This document shows positions 55,342 through 64,000 of a DNA stretch of 64,000 nucleotides, piece after piece. The translations under genes and the position numbers were made by a program. Origin of the DNA: Kumtagia sp963839725 (GTDB lineage: Bacteria > Pseudomonadota > Alphaproteobacteria > Rhizobiales > Rhizobiaceae); NCBI GenBank assembly GCA_963839725.1, contig CAWIWT010000001.1, positions 581,618 to 645,617 of the forward strand. The letters are read 5' to 3'. Under the pieces are notes generated by a model. The model saw only the letters and a list, made by a program, of their open reading frames with translations, did no database searches and was not told the origin of the DNA. Each line of letters starts with the position of its first letter. Positions within the stretch are counted from its first letter, which is position 1.

Positions 55342-55362
55342 CAAAATTCCGCGTGAATTTTG
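55342..55362. promoter_or_regulatory. Palindromic operator-like site upstream of the BMP gene
   Basis: A perfect 8-bp inverted repeat caaaattc-CGCGT-gaattttg lies 127 bases before the BMP start in otherwise plain sequence. Size and symmetry suit a dimeric repressor that controls nucleoside uptake. No regulator gene is adjacent. Confidence 0.4.
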
Positions 55363-55488
55363 TTTTTCGGCATGCAAGAGTATGAAGGAGCGGACGGTGA
55401 AAGCCGCCTGCCGCGCTCCGCGTGACGGTCTCCGGGACCGCTACGCCGAGGGTGCCCAACCAAGAAAAACCGACAGGGTGTGGATCAC

Positions 55489-56478
55489 ATGAAGCGTATC
55501 GTCCTCGGCCTCCTGGCTGCAACCGCATTTATCGTCCCGGCGCTCGCCGAGGACATCAAGCCGGCAATCATCTACGATCTCGGCGGCAAGTTCGACAAAT
55601 CCTTCAACAAATCGGCCTTCAACGGTGCTGAAAAGTTCAAGGCAGAATCAGGCATCGAATATCGCGACTTCGAAATCCAAAACGATGCCCAGCGCGAACA
55701 GGCGCTGCGCAAGTTCGCTGAAGACGGCAACAACCCGATCGTCATGGCTGGCTTCTCCTGGGCGGCAACGCTGGAGAAGGTTTCGGCAGACTTCCCGAAC
55801 ACCAACTTCGCCATTATCGACATGGTCGTCGACAAGCCGAATGTCCGTTCGGTCGTCTACAAGGAGCAGGAAGGTTCCTACGTCGTCGGCGTACTCGCCG
55901 CGATGGCTTCCCAGTCCAAGAAGGTCGGATTCGTCGGCGGCATGGATATCCCGCTGATCCGCAAGTTCGGCTGCGGTTATGTCGGTGGTGCCAAGGCAGC
56001 TGGTGCGACCGAAGTCATCCAGAACATGACGGGCGACACCCCGGCCGCCTGGAACGATCCGACCAAGGGCGGCGAGATCGCCAAGTCGCAGATCGATCAG
56101 GGTGCTGACGTTGTGTACGCCGCAGCAGGCGGCACCGGCGTTGGCGTTCTTCAGGCAGCGGCTGATGCGGGCAAGCTCGGCATCGGCGTCAATTCCAACC
56201 AGAACGGTCTGCAGCCCGGCAAGATCCTGACCTCGATGGTCAAGCGCGTCGACGTTGCCGTCTATAATGCTTTTACCGATGCCAAGAACGGAAAATTCAC
56301 CCCTGGCATCAACGACCTCGGCCTTAAGGAAGGCGGTGTCGACTACGCGATGGACGACAACAACAAGGCGCTTGTCACCGACGAGATGAAGGCTGCTGCC
56401 GAAAAGGCCAAGGCCGACATCATTGCAGGCACCGTTCAGGTCCATGATTACATGGCCGACAACGCCTGCCCGTATTGA
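55489..56478 (+). CDS. BMP-family ABC transporter nucleoside-binding protein
   Basis: A 329-residue periplasmic binding protein of the BmpA/Med family. The signal peptide is MKRIVLGLLAATAFIVPALA. The mature part has the family segments YDLGGKFDKSFNKSAFNG, VGFVGGMDIPLIRKFGCGY and GADVVYAAAGGTGVGVLQAA. The family binds purine or other nucleosides. It supplies the binding function for the ABC transporter at 57.1-60.8 kb. It is intact, unlike most genes to its right, and is followed by a strong terminator. ATG 55489 is preferred over GTG 55480. Confidence 0.93.
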   Translation: MKRIVLGLLAATAFIVPALAEDIKPAIIYDLGGKFDKSFNKSAFNGAEKFKAESGIEYRDFEIQNDAQREQALRKFAEDGNNPIVMAGFSWAATLEKVSADFPNTNFAIIDMVVDKPNVRSVVYKEQEGSYVVGVLAAMASQSKKVGFVGGMDIPLIRKFGCGYVGGAKAAGATEVIQNMTGDTPAAWNDPTKGGEIAKSQIDQGADVVYAAAGGTGVGVLQAAADAGKLGIGVNSNQNGLQPGKILTSMVKRVDVAVYNAFTDAKNGKFTPGINDLGLKEGGVDYAMDDNNKALVTDEMKAAAEKAKADIIAGTVQVHDYMADNACPY

Positions 56479-56499
56479 TTGATCGCGACAAGCTTTAAG

Positions 56500-56529
56500 A
56501 AAGCCGCCGGTTCTCCCCGGCGGCTTTTC
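56500..56529 (+). terminator. Intrinsic terminator after the BMP gene
   Basis: An 11-bp perfect stem (aaagccgccgg / ccggcggcttt) with loop ttctcc and a T-tail, 22 bases after the stop. In such transporters it often allows higher expression of the binding protein than of the downstream ABC genes. Confidence 0.85.
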
Positions 56530-56550
56530 ATTTGAGGAATGGTATTCGAG

Positions 56551-56691
56551 ATGCGCCTGACGACGATCGTAGTGCTGCTTCTGGCGGGCATTCTTGCCGG
56601 AACCCAGCTTGGCAAGGTCGCTCCGCTGGTCGGCTGGTATCAGCAGGAGATCGGCTTTTCGCTGGTTCTGACCGGCTGGCTCAGGTCCTGA
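56551..56691 (+). pseudogene. MFS transporter N-terminal fragment (46 residues)
   Basis: The frame MRLTTIVVLLLAGILAGTQL then GKVAPLVGWYQQEIGFSLVL and TGWLRS is the first one and a half helices of a major facilitator of the CynX/NimT type. It ends with a stop where the second helix should continue. It is a truncated remnant between the BMP gene and slyX. Confidence 0.55.
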
Positions 56692-56728
56692 AGCAGGCGA
56701 GGCTGACCCAAGGATCCCGCCGCTCTGC

Positions 56729-56941
56729 TTACCAATGCGGCGGCTTGGTTACCGGCACGTCTGGTTGCACCTGCTCTTCCAGCGTCATGAAGCGGTTTAC
56801 CAGCGCATCGAGCTTCTTCTGCAGCCGGTCGATAACCTGCCACTGTTCGGCGATCTGACTGGACAGTTCCTCAATGGTCTTTTCGTGCTCCGCGGCACGG
56901 ATTTCCAATCTCGTGAGGCGATCGGCCGGCAAGACCACCAT
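56729..56941 (-). CDS. slyX: SlyX family protein
   Basis: A 70-residue coiled-coil protein: LTRLEIRAAEHEKTIEELSS, QIAEQWQVIDRLQKKLDALV and the C-terminal PPHW typical of SlyX. Its function is unknown. It is divergent from the nucleoside ABC operon. Confidence 0.85.
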   Translation of the reverse strand: MVVLPADRLTRLEIRAAEHEKTIEELSSQIAEQWQVIDRLQKKLDALVNRFMTLEEQVQPDVPVTKPPHW

Positions 56942-57125
56942 GTCTGAACTCCTGTTCGATGCCGATCAAATGGCCGTGGGATCGCGCCTGCTTTGACCGT
57001 GTTCGAAATTGACAAGCTACCGCGCATTTGTCGAGAGTAGCGCTACGCGGGCGATTGGCAGGGGACGATCCGCGTGATAGCGCTTTTGACCAAACGATAA
57101 AAACAATCCAGAGGTGGGGCAGGGT

Positions 57126-58659
57126 ATGGCAGAAGCCGCGATCCAGCTCATAGGCATCAACAAAAGTTTTGGTGCCGTGCGGGCCAACCGTGACATCAAC
57201 CTTGAGGTCGAACGGGGGACTATTCACGGCATCATAGGCGAAAATGGTGCGGGAAAGTCGACACTGATGTCGATCCTGTACGGCTTTTACCATGCCGACA
57301 GCGGCGAAATCCAGGTCGGCGGAAAGCCGACAGCGATCCATACGCCGAACGACGCCATCGCCGTCGGCATCGGCATGGTCCACCAGCATTTCATGCTGGT
57401 CGAGAATTTCACTGTCATCGAGAACGTCATCCTCGGCGCCGAAGGCGAACCACTGCTCAACACCTCGATCGCCAAGGCGCGCTCGGAGTTGCAGCGGCTT
57501 GAGCGCGAATACGGGCTGGAGGTCGAGCCGGATGCGGTGATCGAGGAACTCGCGGTCGGTTTGCAGCAGCGTGTCGAAATCCTAAAGGCGCTCTATCGCG
57601 GCGCAGAAATTCTCATCCTCGACGAGCCGACCGGCGTGCTGACGCCGGCAGAAGCCGATCATCTTTTCCGTATCCTCAAAATGCTGAAGGACGAGGGTAA
57701 GACAATCGTCCTGATCACCCACAAGCTGCGCGAGATCATGGCGATCACCGACAATGTCTCCGTGATGCGTCAGGGCACCATGGTGGCGACGCGCAAGACG
57801 TCGGAAACGACCGTCGAGGAGCTTGCCGAGCTGATGGTTGGTCGCCGCGTGCTGCTGCGCGTGGAAAAGGGCGAGCCCAAGCCGGCCGAGGTGAAGCTGT
57901 CGGTGAAGGACCTGACCGTCAAGGATTCACGCGGCGTCGTCATGGTCAATGATGTTTCGTTCAAGGTGCGCGCCGGCGAGATCGTCGGCATCGCTGGCGT
58001 CGCCGGAAACGGCCAATCGGAACTCATCGAGGCAATTGCCGGCACGCGCAGGGCCAAGTCCGGCATAGTAACGCTCGACGGCAAGCCGATCGACGTCGTC
58101 GGCCATGCCGATCCGGGCGAGTTGCGCGACCGTGGCCTGGCGCATGTTCCGGAGGACCGCCATCACGTCGGTCTGGTGCTGGCATTCGCAGGAAGCGGAA
58201 AACTCGATCCTCGGCTACCACGACAAGCCACAGTTTCTTAAAGGGCCGTTTCTCGACATCGACGCCATCCATGCGGATGCGCGCGAAAAGATCGAGAAAT
58301 ACGACATCCGCCCGGCCAACGACCGATTGAAGACGGCCAATTTCTCCGGCGGCAACCAGCAGAAAATAGTGCTTGCGCGCGAGATCGAGCAGGATCCCGG
58401 CGTGCTCGTCGTCGGCCAGCCGACGCGCGGTGTGGATGTCGGTGCGATCGAGTTCATTCACAAGCGGCTGATCGCCATGCGTGACCAGGGCAAGGCCGTG
58501 TTGCTGATCTCGGTCGAGCTCGATGAGATACGCTCGCTGTCGGATCGCATTCTCGTGATGTTCGCAGGCCGCGTCGTTGGCGAGCGCGGCCCCGACGCGA
58601 CCGAGGGCGAGCTTGGCCTGCTGATGGCCGGCATCGAAAAGCAAGAGGCAGCGGAATGA
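57126..58659 (+). pseudogene. Nucleoside ABC transporter ATP-binding protein (one frameshift)
   Basis: A double-ATPase protein of the sugar/nucleoside (YufO/NupA) type, about 510 residues when corrected. First cassette: Walker A GIIGENGAGKSTLMSILYG, signature region ELAVGLQQRVEILKAL, Walker B ILILDEPTGVLTPAE. Second cassette: AGVAGNGQSELIEAI and NFSGGNQQKIVLAREI. The frame breaks at 58188; dropping one G reads LVLAFQEAENSILGYHD. Start 57126 (MAEAAIQL) follows gaggtggggc. It overlaps the next permease by 4 bases. It would drive uptake with the BMP protein. Confidence 0.85.
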
Positions 58660-59796
58660 GCACTCCTTTCGCAAAGCTGCCGCGCTGGGCCGACTACGGA
58701 TTGATCCCGATCATCAATCTCTTCGTCGCTTTTCTGGTCGCCGGCATCGTGGTTCTGCTCGTCGGCGAAAATCCGCTCGAAGCTGCCGTTGTCCTGTTCA
58801 AGGGCGCGTTCGGCTCGGGGCAGAACATCGCCTATACGCTGTTTTATGCCACGAACTTCATCTTCACCGGCCTGGCGGTGGCCGTCGCCTTCCACTGCGG
58901 GCTTTTCAACATTGGCGGCGAAGGCCAGGCCTATATAGCTGGCCTGGGCGTGGCACTGGTCTGCCTGATGTTCGACAGCGTATTGCCTTGGTGGATCGTC
59001 TTTCCGCTGGCGATTGTTGCATCGGCCGTCGTCGGGGCGGCCTGGGCCTTCGTTCCGGCCTATCTGCAAGCCAAGCGCGGCTCGCACATCGTCATCACGA
59101 CGATCATGTTCAACTACATCGCCGCCAGTGCGATGGTTTATCTGCTGGTCAATGTGATCAAGCCCGCTGGATCGATGGCGCCGCAGACCCGCGATTTCCT
59201 CGAAGGCGGTCAACTGCCCAAGCTCGGCTGGCTGTTCGAGGCGCTTGGGCATGTCGGTGCGTTCGGCACCGCTCAATATTTCATTCCTGCTCGCGCTGGT
59301 GATGGCTTACCTTGTCTGGGTGCTGATCTGGCGCACCAAGCTGGGGTTTGAAATGCGCACATTCGGGTTCAGCCCGAAAGCGGCGCGCTACGCCGGGATT
59401 TTTGAAAGCCGGATCATCATCATTTCGATGCTGATTTCCGGCGGTCTTGCCGGCATGATGGCGCTCAATCCGATCATGGGCGACCAGCACCGCGTCGCGC
59501 TCGACTTCGTCGCGAACGCCGGCTTCGTCGGCATCGCGGTGGCGTTGATGGGCGGTCTCATCCTGCCGGCATTATCATAGCCGCGGTTCTGTTCGGCATG
59601 CTCTATCAGGGCGGCGCCGAACTGGCGTTCGAAATGCCGAACGTGTCGCGTGACATGATCATCATCATCGATGGGTCTTGTGATCCTCTTCGCAGGTGCC
59701 CTGGAACACATGTTCCGGCCAATGGTGCAGACGATCTTCGCAACGTTAAGTCCGCGCATCATGGGCGTTCCGGCCGCGAAAGGGGAGGGCGCCTGA
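58656..59796 (+). pseudogene. Nucleoside ABC transporter permease 1 (three frameshifts)
   Basis: The first of two BMP-type permeases (YufP/NupB-like). It starts MSTPFAKLPRWADYGLIPII and has the family helices including FNIGGEGQAYIAGLGVALVC and HIVITTIMFNYIAASAMVYL. Single-base breaks lie near 59268 (into PLNISFLLALVMAYLVWVLI), 59553 (into GRSHPAGIIIAAVLFGMLYQ) and 59673-59675 (into DGLVILFAGALEHMFRPMVQ). Corrected length is about 380 residues, ending GEGA at 59796. Its ATG overlaps the ATPase stop (ATGA). Confidence 0.8.
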
Positions 59797-59797
59797 A

Positions 59798-60766
59798 ATG
59801 GTCTTTCGACGCCATCATTCAGCTCTTTGACGCAACCCTTCGCGTCTCGGCGCCGCTGCTCCTTGCGTGCCTTGCCGGGCTCTATTCGGAGCGGGCAGGC
59901 ATTTTCGACATGGCCTCGAGGGCAAGATGCTCGGCGGCGCCTTCGCTGGCGCGTCGGCTGCGGCCGTTTCCGGATCAGCCTGGATAGGATTGCTCGTCGC
60001 CATACTGGCGGCAGTGTTCCTCGGTCTGGTCCACGGCTTTGCGTCGATCACCCATCGCGGAAATCAGATCGTATCCGGCGTCGCCATCAATTTTGTCGTA
60101 GCGGGGTCTACCATCATTCTTGGCCAGGCCTGGTTCAAACAGGGCGGGCGGACGCCATCGCTCGCTGGTCCCGCCCGCTTTGGCGAGATCACCTTGCCCG
60201 GCGCTGACGCGGTGAGGGATGTGCCCATCCTCGGCCCGATCTATTCCGAGTTGATCTCCGGTCACTCCATTCTGGTCTACATCGCGTTCCTCATGGTGCC
60301 GCTGACTTGGTGGATTCTGTTCCGCACGCGCTTTGGGCTTCGCCTGCGCGCGGTCGGCGAAAATCCGGCGGCGGTCGATACGGCTGGCATTTCCGTGACC
60401 TGGCTGCGTTATCGGGCCGTCATCCTCACCGGCGTTCTAACCGGCATGGCTGGCGCCTATCTTTCGGTTGCGCAGAATGCCGGTTTCGTGAAGGACATGA
60501 CAGCGGGCAAGGGCTACATCGCGGTTGGCGGCACTGATCTTCGCCAGTGGAAACCAGTGCCGGCGATGTTTGCCTGCCTGCTCTTCGGGTTCCTCGACGC
60601 TGCCTCGATCCGTTTCCAGGGAACGGAATGGCCGCTCATTGGCAAGGTGCCGGTGCAGTTCATCAATGCCCTGCCGTTCATCCTTACCGTCATCCTGCTC
60701 GCCGGCTTCATCGGCAAGGCAATACCGCCGCGCGCCGGCGGTGTCCCTTATGTGAAGGAGCGTTAG
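59798..60766 (+). pseudogene. Nucleoside ABC transporter permease 2 (frameshifted)
   Basis: The second permease (YufQ/NupC-like), starting one base after the first. Dropping one T of 59804-59806 gives MVFDAIIQLFDATLRVSAPL; restoring a G near 59911 gives the family GLEGKMLGGAFAGASA. A further compensating pair lies at 60527 (extra G) and 60546 (missing A): between them the sequence reads VGGTDLRQ where the family has VAALIFAK. Helices such as AILAAVFLGLVHGF and VPLTWWILFRTRFGL follow normal topology. It ends KER at 60766. Confidence 0.8.
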
Positions 60767-60768
60767 GC

Positions 60769-61161
60769 TTGTCGCACGACCTTTTCCTCGCCGCGCGCGA
60801 CGCGATGGCGAAGGCCTATGCGCCATATTCGAAATTCCCGGTGGGTGCCGCGATCCGCACCCAGGACGGCCGCGTATTCTCCGGCTGCAATATCGAAGTC
60901 GCATCCTATCCGGAGGGCTGGTGCGCTGAGACCACGGCCCTCGGCCAATATATCATGGGCGGCGGCGGCGAGATCGCCGAGATCGCGGTGGTGGCGGAGC
61001 GCATGGCGCGTATCACGCCATGCGGCGGATGCCGTCAGAGACTTGCCGAATTTGCCGGTCCGGACGCAAAGCTTTATCTTTGCGACGACGCCGGTGTGGC
61101 CGAGACGGTGACGATGGGCGATCTGTTGCCTTATGGGTTCGAGGGAAAGATCTTGAAATGA
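60769..61161 (+). CDS. cdd: Cytidine deaminase
   Basis: A 130-residue tetrameric-type zinc enzyme that turns (deoxy)cytidine into (deoxy)uridine. The zinc and catalytic motifs are YPEGWCAETTALG (C-A-E) and ITPCGGCRQRLAEF (PCxxC). The start is taken as TTG 60769 because aaggag (60755-60760) lies 8 bases upstream and the residues SHDLFLAARDAMAKAYAPYS match the family start. It begins 2 bases after permease 2 and overlaps the next gene by 4 bases (ATGA). Confidence 0.93.
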   Translation: MSHDLFLAARDAMAKAYAPYSKFPVGAAIRTQDGRVFSGCNIEVASYPEGWCAETTALGQYIMGGGGEIAEIAVVAERMARITPCGGCRQRLAEFAGPDAKLYLCDDAGVAETVTMGDLLPYGFEGKILK

Positions 61162-61961
61162 CGGATACGGTCGCCACACTGGTTAAGTGCCTCGGCGGTC
61201 GGACACCCAGGGTAGCGCTGGTCCTCGGCTCGGAACTCGGCAACCTCGTGGATCAGGTCGAGGATGCGATCACAGATCCCCTATTCGGAGCTTCCCGGTT
61301 TCCCTAAGAGCGGTGTGACCGGCCATGCGGGCACGCTGGTGGAGCGGGCGTTTCGGTGGCATCGAGGTGCTGATGCTCGCCGGCCGGGCGCACTACTACG
61401 AACGCGGCTGACTCAGCCGCCATGCGCCCGGCGCTGGAGATACTTGCGGCTGTGGGTGTCAAGACGCTGCTCCTGACCAATGCTGCGGGATCGCTTGACC
61501 CGGATATGCCGGCTGGCTCGGTCATGCTGATCGAGGATCACATCAATTTCTCCGGGTCCAATCCCTTGTTCGGTGAGCCGAGCGACCGCCGTTTCATTGG
61601 TCTCACCGAAGCCTACGACAAGCACTTGCGGGGAGCTCTCTCCAGGGCGGCCGAAACCACGGGAACGCGCCTCCACAAGGGCGTGTATATGTGGTTCTCG
61701 GGCCCATCCTTCGAGACGCCGGCGGAGATCCGCATGGCGCGCGTCATGGGCGCGACGGCGGTCGGCATGTCGACGGTGCCGGAGGTTATTCTGGCAAGGT
61801 TCCTCGGGCTGCGTGTAGCGGCCTGCTCGGTAATTACCAACCTTGCCGCCGGGATGACCGGCGAGGAACTGTCGCATCAGGAAACCAAGGATATGGCGCC
61901 GCTCGGCGGCAAGCGCTGGCTCTGTCTGAAGAAGGCTTTTGAGGATGGGGCGGTAGCGTGA
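61158..61961 (+). pseudogene. punA: Purine nucleoside phosphorylase (three frameshifts)
   Basis: A trimeric-type PNP that splits purine nucleosides into base and (deoxy)ribose-1-phosphate. It starts MTDTVATLVKCLGG and continues with phosphate-site RVALVLGSELGNLVDQV. Single extra bases near 61274, 61351-61353 and 61410 interrupt IPYSELPGFPKSGVTGHAGT, GIEVLMLAGRAHYYERG and the join to AAMRPALEILAAVGVKTLLL. The rest is intact, including MWFSGPSFETPAEIRMAR and MSTVPEVILAR. Corrected length is about 266 residues. Confidence 0.85.
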
Positions 61962-61977
61962 TGGCGGTTGCAACCGA

Positions 61978-62120
61978 CCCCTCCCCCTTGAGGGGAGGGT
62001 GCCGAGCGAAGCGATGCGGGTGGGGTCATCGCGGCCGAACGGCAACGTTCCTTTGCGTCATGCGCTTCAGAAACGACCCCACCCGGCACTTCGGGCCACC
62101 CTCCCCTCAAGGGGGAGGGG
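61978..62120. repeat. 143-bp palindromic element inside the salvage operon
   Basis: The outer 24 bases (61978-62001, cccctcccccttgagggg and on) are a perfect inverted copy of 62097-62120; similarity continues inward for about 25 further bases (cgggtggggtc). Each 24-bp arm is itself palindromic. The right arm ends 7 bases before the deoA start codon and provides its purine-rich ribosome site. Such units are frequent in Mesorhizobium (from memory). Confidence 0.8.
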
Positions 62121-62127
62121 AACGCTG

Positions 62128-63461
62128 ATGCTGCCACAGGAGATCATCCGCGCCAAGCGCGACGGAAAGGTTCTGGCGGCGGGCGAGATCGCCGAGTTCA
62201 TCGCGGGTATGACATCCGGAGCTGTTTCCGAAGGGCAGGCGGCAGCGTTTGCGATGGCTGTCTTCTTCAATGGCATGCGCCGCGATGAAGCCGTGGCGCT
62301 GACACTCGCCATGCGCAACTCCGGCGACGTGCTCGACTGGTCCGACTTACCCGGACCGGCGACGGACAAGCACTCCACCGGGGAAATCGGCGACAACGTC
62401 TCGCTGATGCTGGCGCCCATCGTCGCGGCGTGCGGCACCTATGTCCCGATGATTTCGGGTCGAGGCCTTGGCCATACGGGCGGAACGCTCGACAAGATGG
62501 ATGTGACGATCCCGGGTTATGTCAGCCAGCCGGACACCGCGCTTTTCCGCAAGACGGTACACGAGGCGGGCTGCGCCATCATTGGCCAGACGTCGGCGCT
62601 AGCGCCGGCCGACAAGCGCCTCTATTCCATCCGCGACGTGACCGCGACGGTGAAATCGATCCCGCTGATCACCGCTTCGATCCTGTCGAAGAAGCTCGCA
62701 GCCGGCCTTCAGTCACTCGTCCTCGACGTGAAGGTCGGCAATGGCGCCTTCATGGAAAGGTCACGAGACGCAGCAGCGCTCGCCACAAGTCTCGTCGAAG
62801 TGGCAAACGGTGCAGGCCTCAAGACCTCGGCGCTGATCACCGGCATGAACAAACCCTGGCTTCCGCCGCAGGCAATGCCGTCGAGGTGAGGAACGCCGTC
62901 GACTTCCTGACCGGCAGGGCGCGCGACTCGCGCCTTGAGAAAGTGACTTTGGCGCTGGCGGGCGAGATGCTCCTGGCTGCGGGCGTCGTGTCGTCGCACA
63001 CGGAGGGCCTGAGCCGCGTGCGGCACGCGTTGGACAGCGGCGTCGCCACGGAGCGCTTCGCGCGCATGGTGCGAATTTTGGGCGGACCAGCGGACTTTGT
63101 AGAGAAATACGAGACGTACCTGCCTCGCGCGCCGGTGGAGCGCACCGTTCCAGCGCCGCGCGCCGGTTTTGTCAGCGCCATTGCCACGCGCGACATCGGC
63201 TTGGCCGTGGTGGCGCTGGGTGGCGGCAGGACCAAGCCCAGCGACAGCATCAATCACGCTGTCGGCGTCACGCGTTTGCTGCCGCTTGGTGCTGAGGTGG
63301 CGGCGGGCGATGCGCTGGCGGTGATCCATGCCAACAGCGAGGCGGAGGCGGAAGCGGCGAAAGCGGATGTGGTCGCCGCTTACGCCATCGGCGATGCGCG
63401 GCCAGCGGCCAAGGATCCGCTCGTGCGGCGTATTCCGGCGACCGAACCGGAAGCCTACTGA
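62128..63461 (+). pseudogene. deoA: Thymidine/pyrimidine phosphorylase (one frameshift)
   Basis: An enzyme splitting thymidine and deoxyuridine to base and deoxyribose-1-phosphate. It starts MLPQEIIRAKRDGK and has the phosphate-binding DKHSTGEIGDNVSLMLAPIV, ISGRGLGHTGGTLDKM and LVLDVKVGNGAFM. The frame breaks at 62854-62856 (one C missing), after which the C-terminal domain continues NAVEVRNAVDFLTG, HTEGLSRVRHALDSG to ATEPEAY at 63461. Corrected length is about 444 residues. Start 62128 follows gggggagggg of the repeat element. The last 7 bases overlap the convergent protease gene. Confidence 0.85.
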
Positions 63462-64000
63462 ACGAGCAGCAGCCTGCCTTCATCCACCTGGAACTTCTCG
63501 GGGCGGTTCAGGAACGACATGCCGATGAGGTTGGTGCCCAGCGCCTTGTCCTCCAGTACAATCGCCTGAACATCCTCGACACTCGTTTCGCCTGATCTCC
63601 AGGCGGTCGATCATGACGGTAGTGGCTTTGGTGTTGCCGTTCGCGGTGTTGACGGTCTGCGTCATATCACTAGCCTGTACCTGCAGGCCAAGCCGCCGAG
63701 CGGTTGAGAGATTGAAGGCAACGGCGGTCGCGCCCGTGTCGATCAGCGCTTCGACCTGGCGCCCGTTCACTTTGAAGTGGCCGACATAATACCCACGGCT
63801 ATCCGACGGAATCTCGACGTTGCGGCCGGTCGTGGACGAAACGGCCATCGATGACGGCGAAGCCTGGGTCGCAACCTGCGGCAGCTGGATAGTCGCCGTT
63901 TCTTCGGCATCGTCCGACCAGAAGGCGGCTTCAGTGAGGTTGACATGGTTTTCATAAAGCAACGGCAACGACACCGACGATCCGATGCAAAGCCCAACAA
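63455..64000 (-). pseudogene. Retroviral-type aspartyl protease, TIGR02281 family (frameshift; 5' end outside window)
   Basis: The frame enters from the right edge with the end of a hydrophobic segment (LLGLCIGSSVSLPLLYE) and a linker, then the protease fold: RGYYVGHFKVNGRQVEALID, the catalytic DTGATAVAFN and ARRLGL. One extra A in the run at 63587-63589 breaks the frame; without it the end reads TSVEDVQAIVLEDKALGTNL, IGMSFLNRPEKFQV and stops at 63455. The second flap and C-terminal strand are therefore restored. It is convergent with deoA and overlaps its last codons. Confidence 0.8.

Noticed and set aside
1..64000. CRISPR array, prophage or complete insertion sequence
   Set aside because: No regularly spaced direct repeats, phage structural genes or intact transposase were found; only small palindromic and MITE-like repeats are present.

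Overview
The window looks like chromosomal DNA of a Mesorhizobium-like alphaproteobacterium (order Hyphomicrobiales, Phyllobacteriaceae or close). The basis is the gene order and protein types: dnaA-dnaN-recF; a PhrR/PraR-type regulator beside lnt and metK; the rimP-nusA-ylxR-infB-rbfA-truB block; pnp/rpsO; FrcA-like sugar ABC ATPase; BMP-type nucleoside uptake; and small palindromic intergenic repeats of the kind seen in rhizobia. No database search was possible.

Layout. 1-0.8 kb holds the end of a sugar ABC ATPase and an ion-channel remnant. 0.8-8.2 kb holds a hybrid histidine kinase, a P-loop kinase, a Lys/Ala-rich H1-like protein, a GST, an EAL phosphodiesterase and an RsmC-like methyltransferase. 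8.3-29.9 kb is a dense, almost entirely minus-strand core: pnp, rpsO, truB, rbfA, infB, ylxR, nusA, rimP, trmB, metK, praR-type regulator, lnt, recF, dnaN, dnaA, rpsT. An accessory insert (SH3 protein, AT-richer sulfotransferase, corA remnant) sits between truB and rpsO. 30-33 kb holds an enoyl-CoA hydratase, mutM and an overlapping deoB. 33.3-42.3 kb is a looser region: SMP-30 lactonase, small exported and membrane proteins, an SbmA/YddA-type ABC exporter with a frameshift, a peptidoglycan-binding-like pseudogene, repeats and a serralysin-like RTX metalloprotease.

42.8-47.0 kb is a gene graveyard. Pieces of a sugar permease, a sugar ATPase, a Gfo/Idh/MocA oxidoreductase, a GMC oxidoreductase, an aldehyde dehydrogenase, a polyamine-type permease (joined to an export signal) and phosphonoacetaldehyde hydrolase lie end to end, several fused by apparent deletion. 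47.2-51.2 kb holds an intact 1079-residue class III nucleotide cyclase/NTPase/TPR protein with a thioredoxin-fold partner. 51.5-56.9 kb holds small secreted proteins, a frameshifted D-glycerate 3-kinase, GNAT, MsrA and MFS remnants, tRNA-Ser(GGA), an intact BMP nucleoside-binding protein and slyX.

57.1-63.5 kb is a nucleoside uptake and salvage operon: ABC ATPase, two permeases, cytidine deaminase, purine nucleoside phosphorylase, thymidine phosphorylase. With the upstream BMP protein it would import nucleosides and split them into bases and (deoxy)ribose-1-phosphate; phosphopentomutase (deoB, at 32 kb) would take the sugar phosphate onward. Nearly every gene here carries single-base frameshifts, including a compensating pair, so base-call error in this part of the assembly is as likely as real decay. 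The window ends inside a frameshifted retroviral-type aspartyl protease gene.
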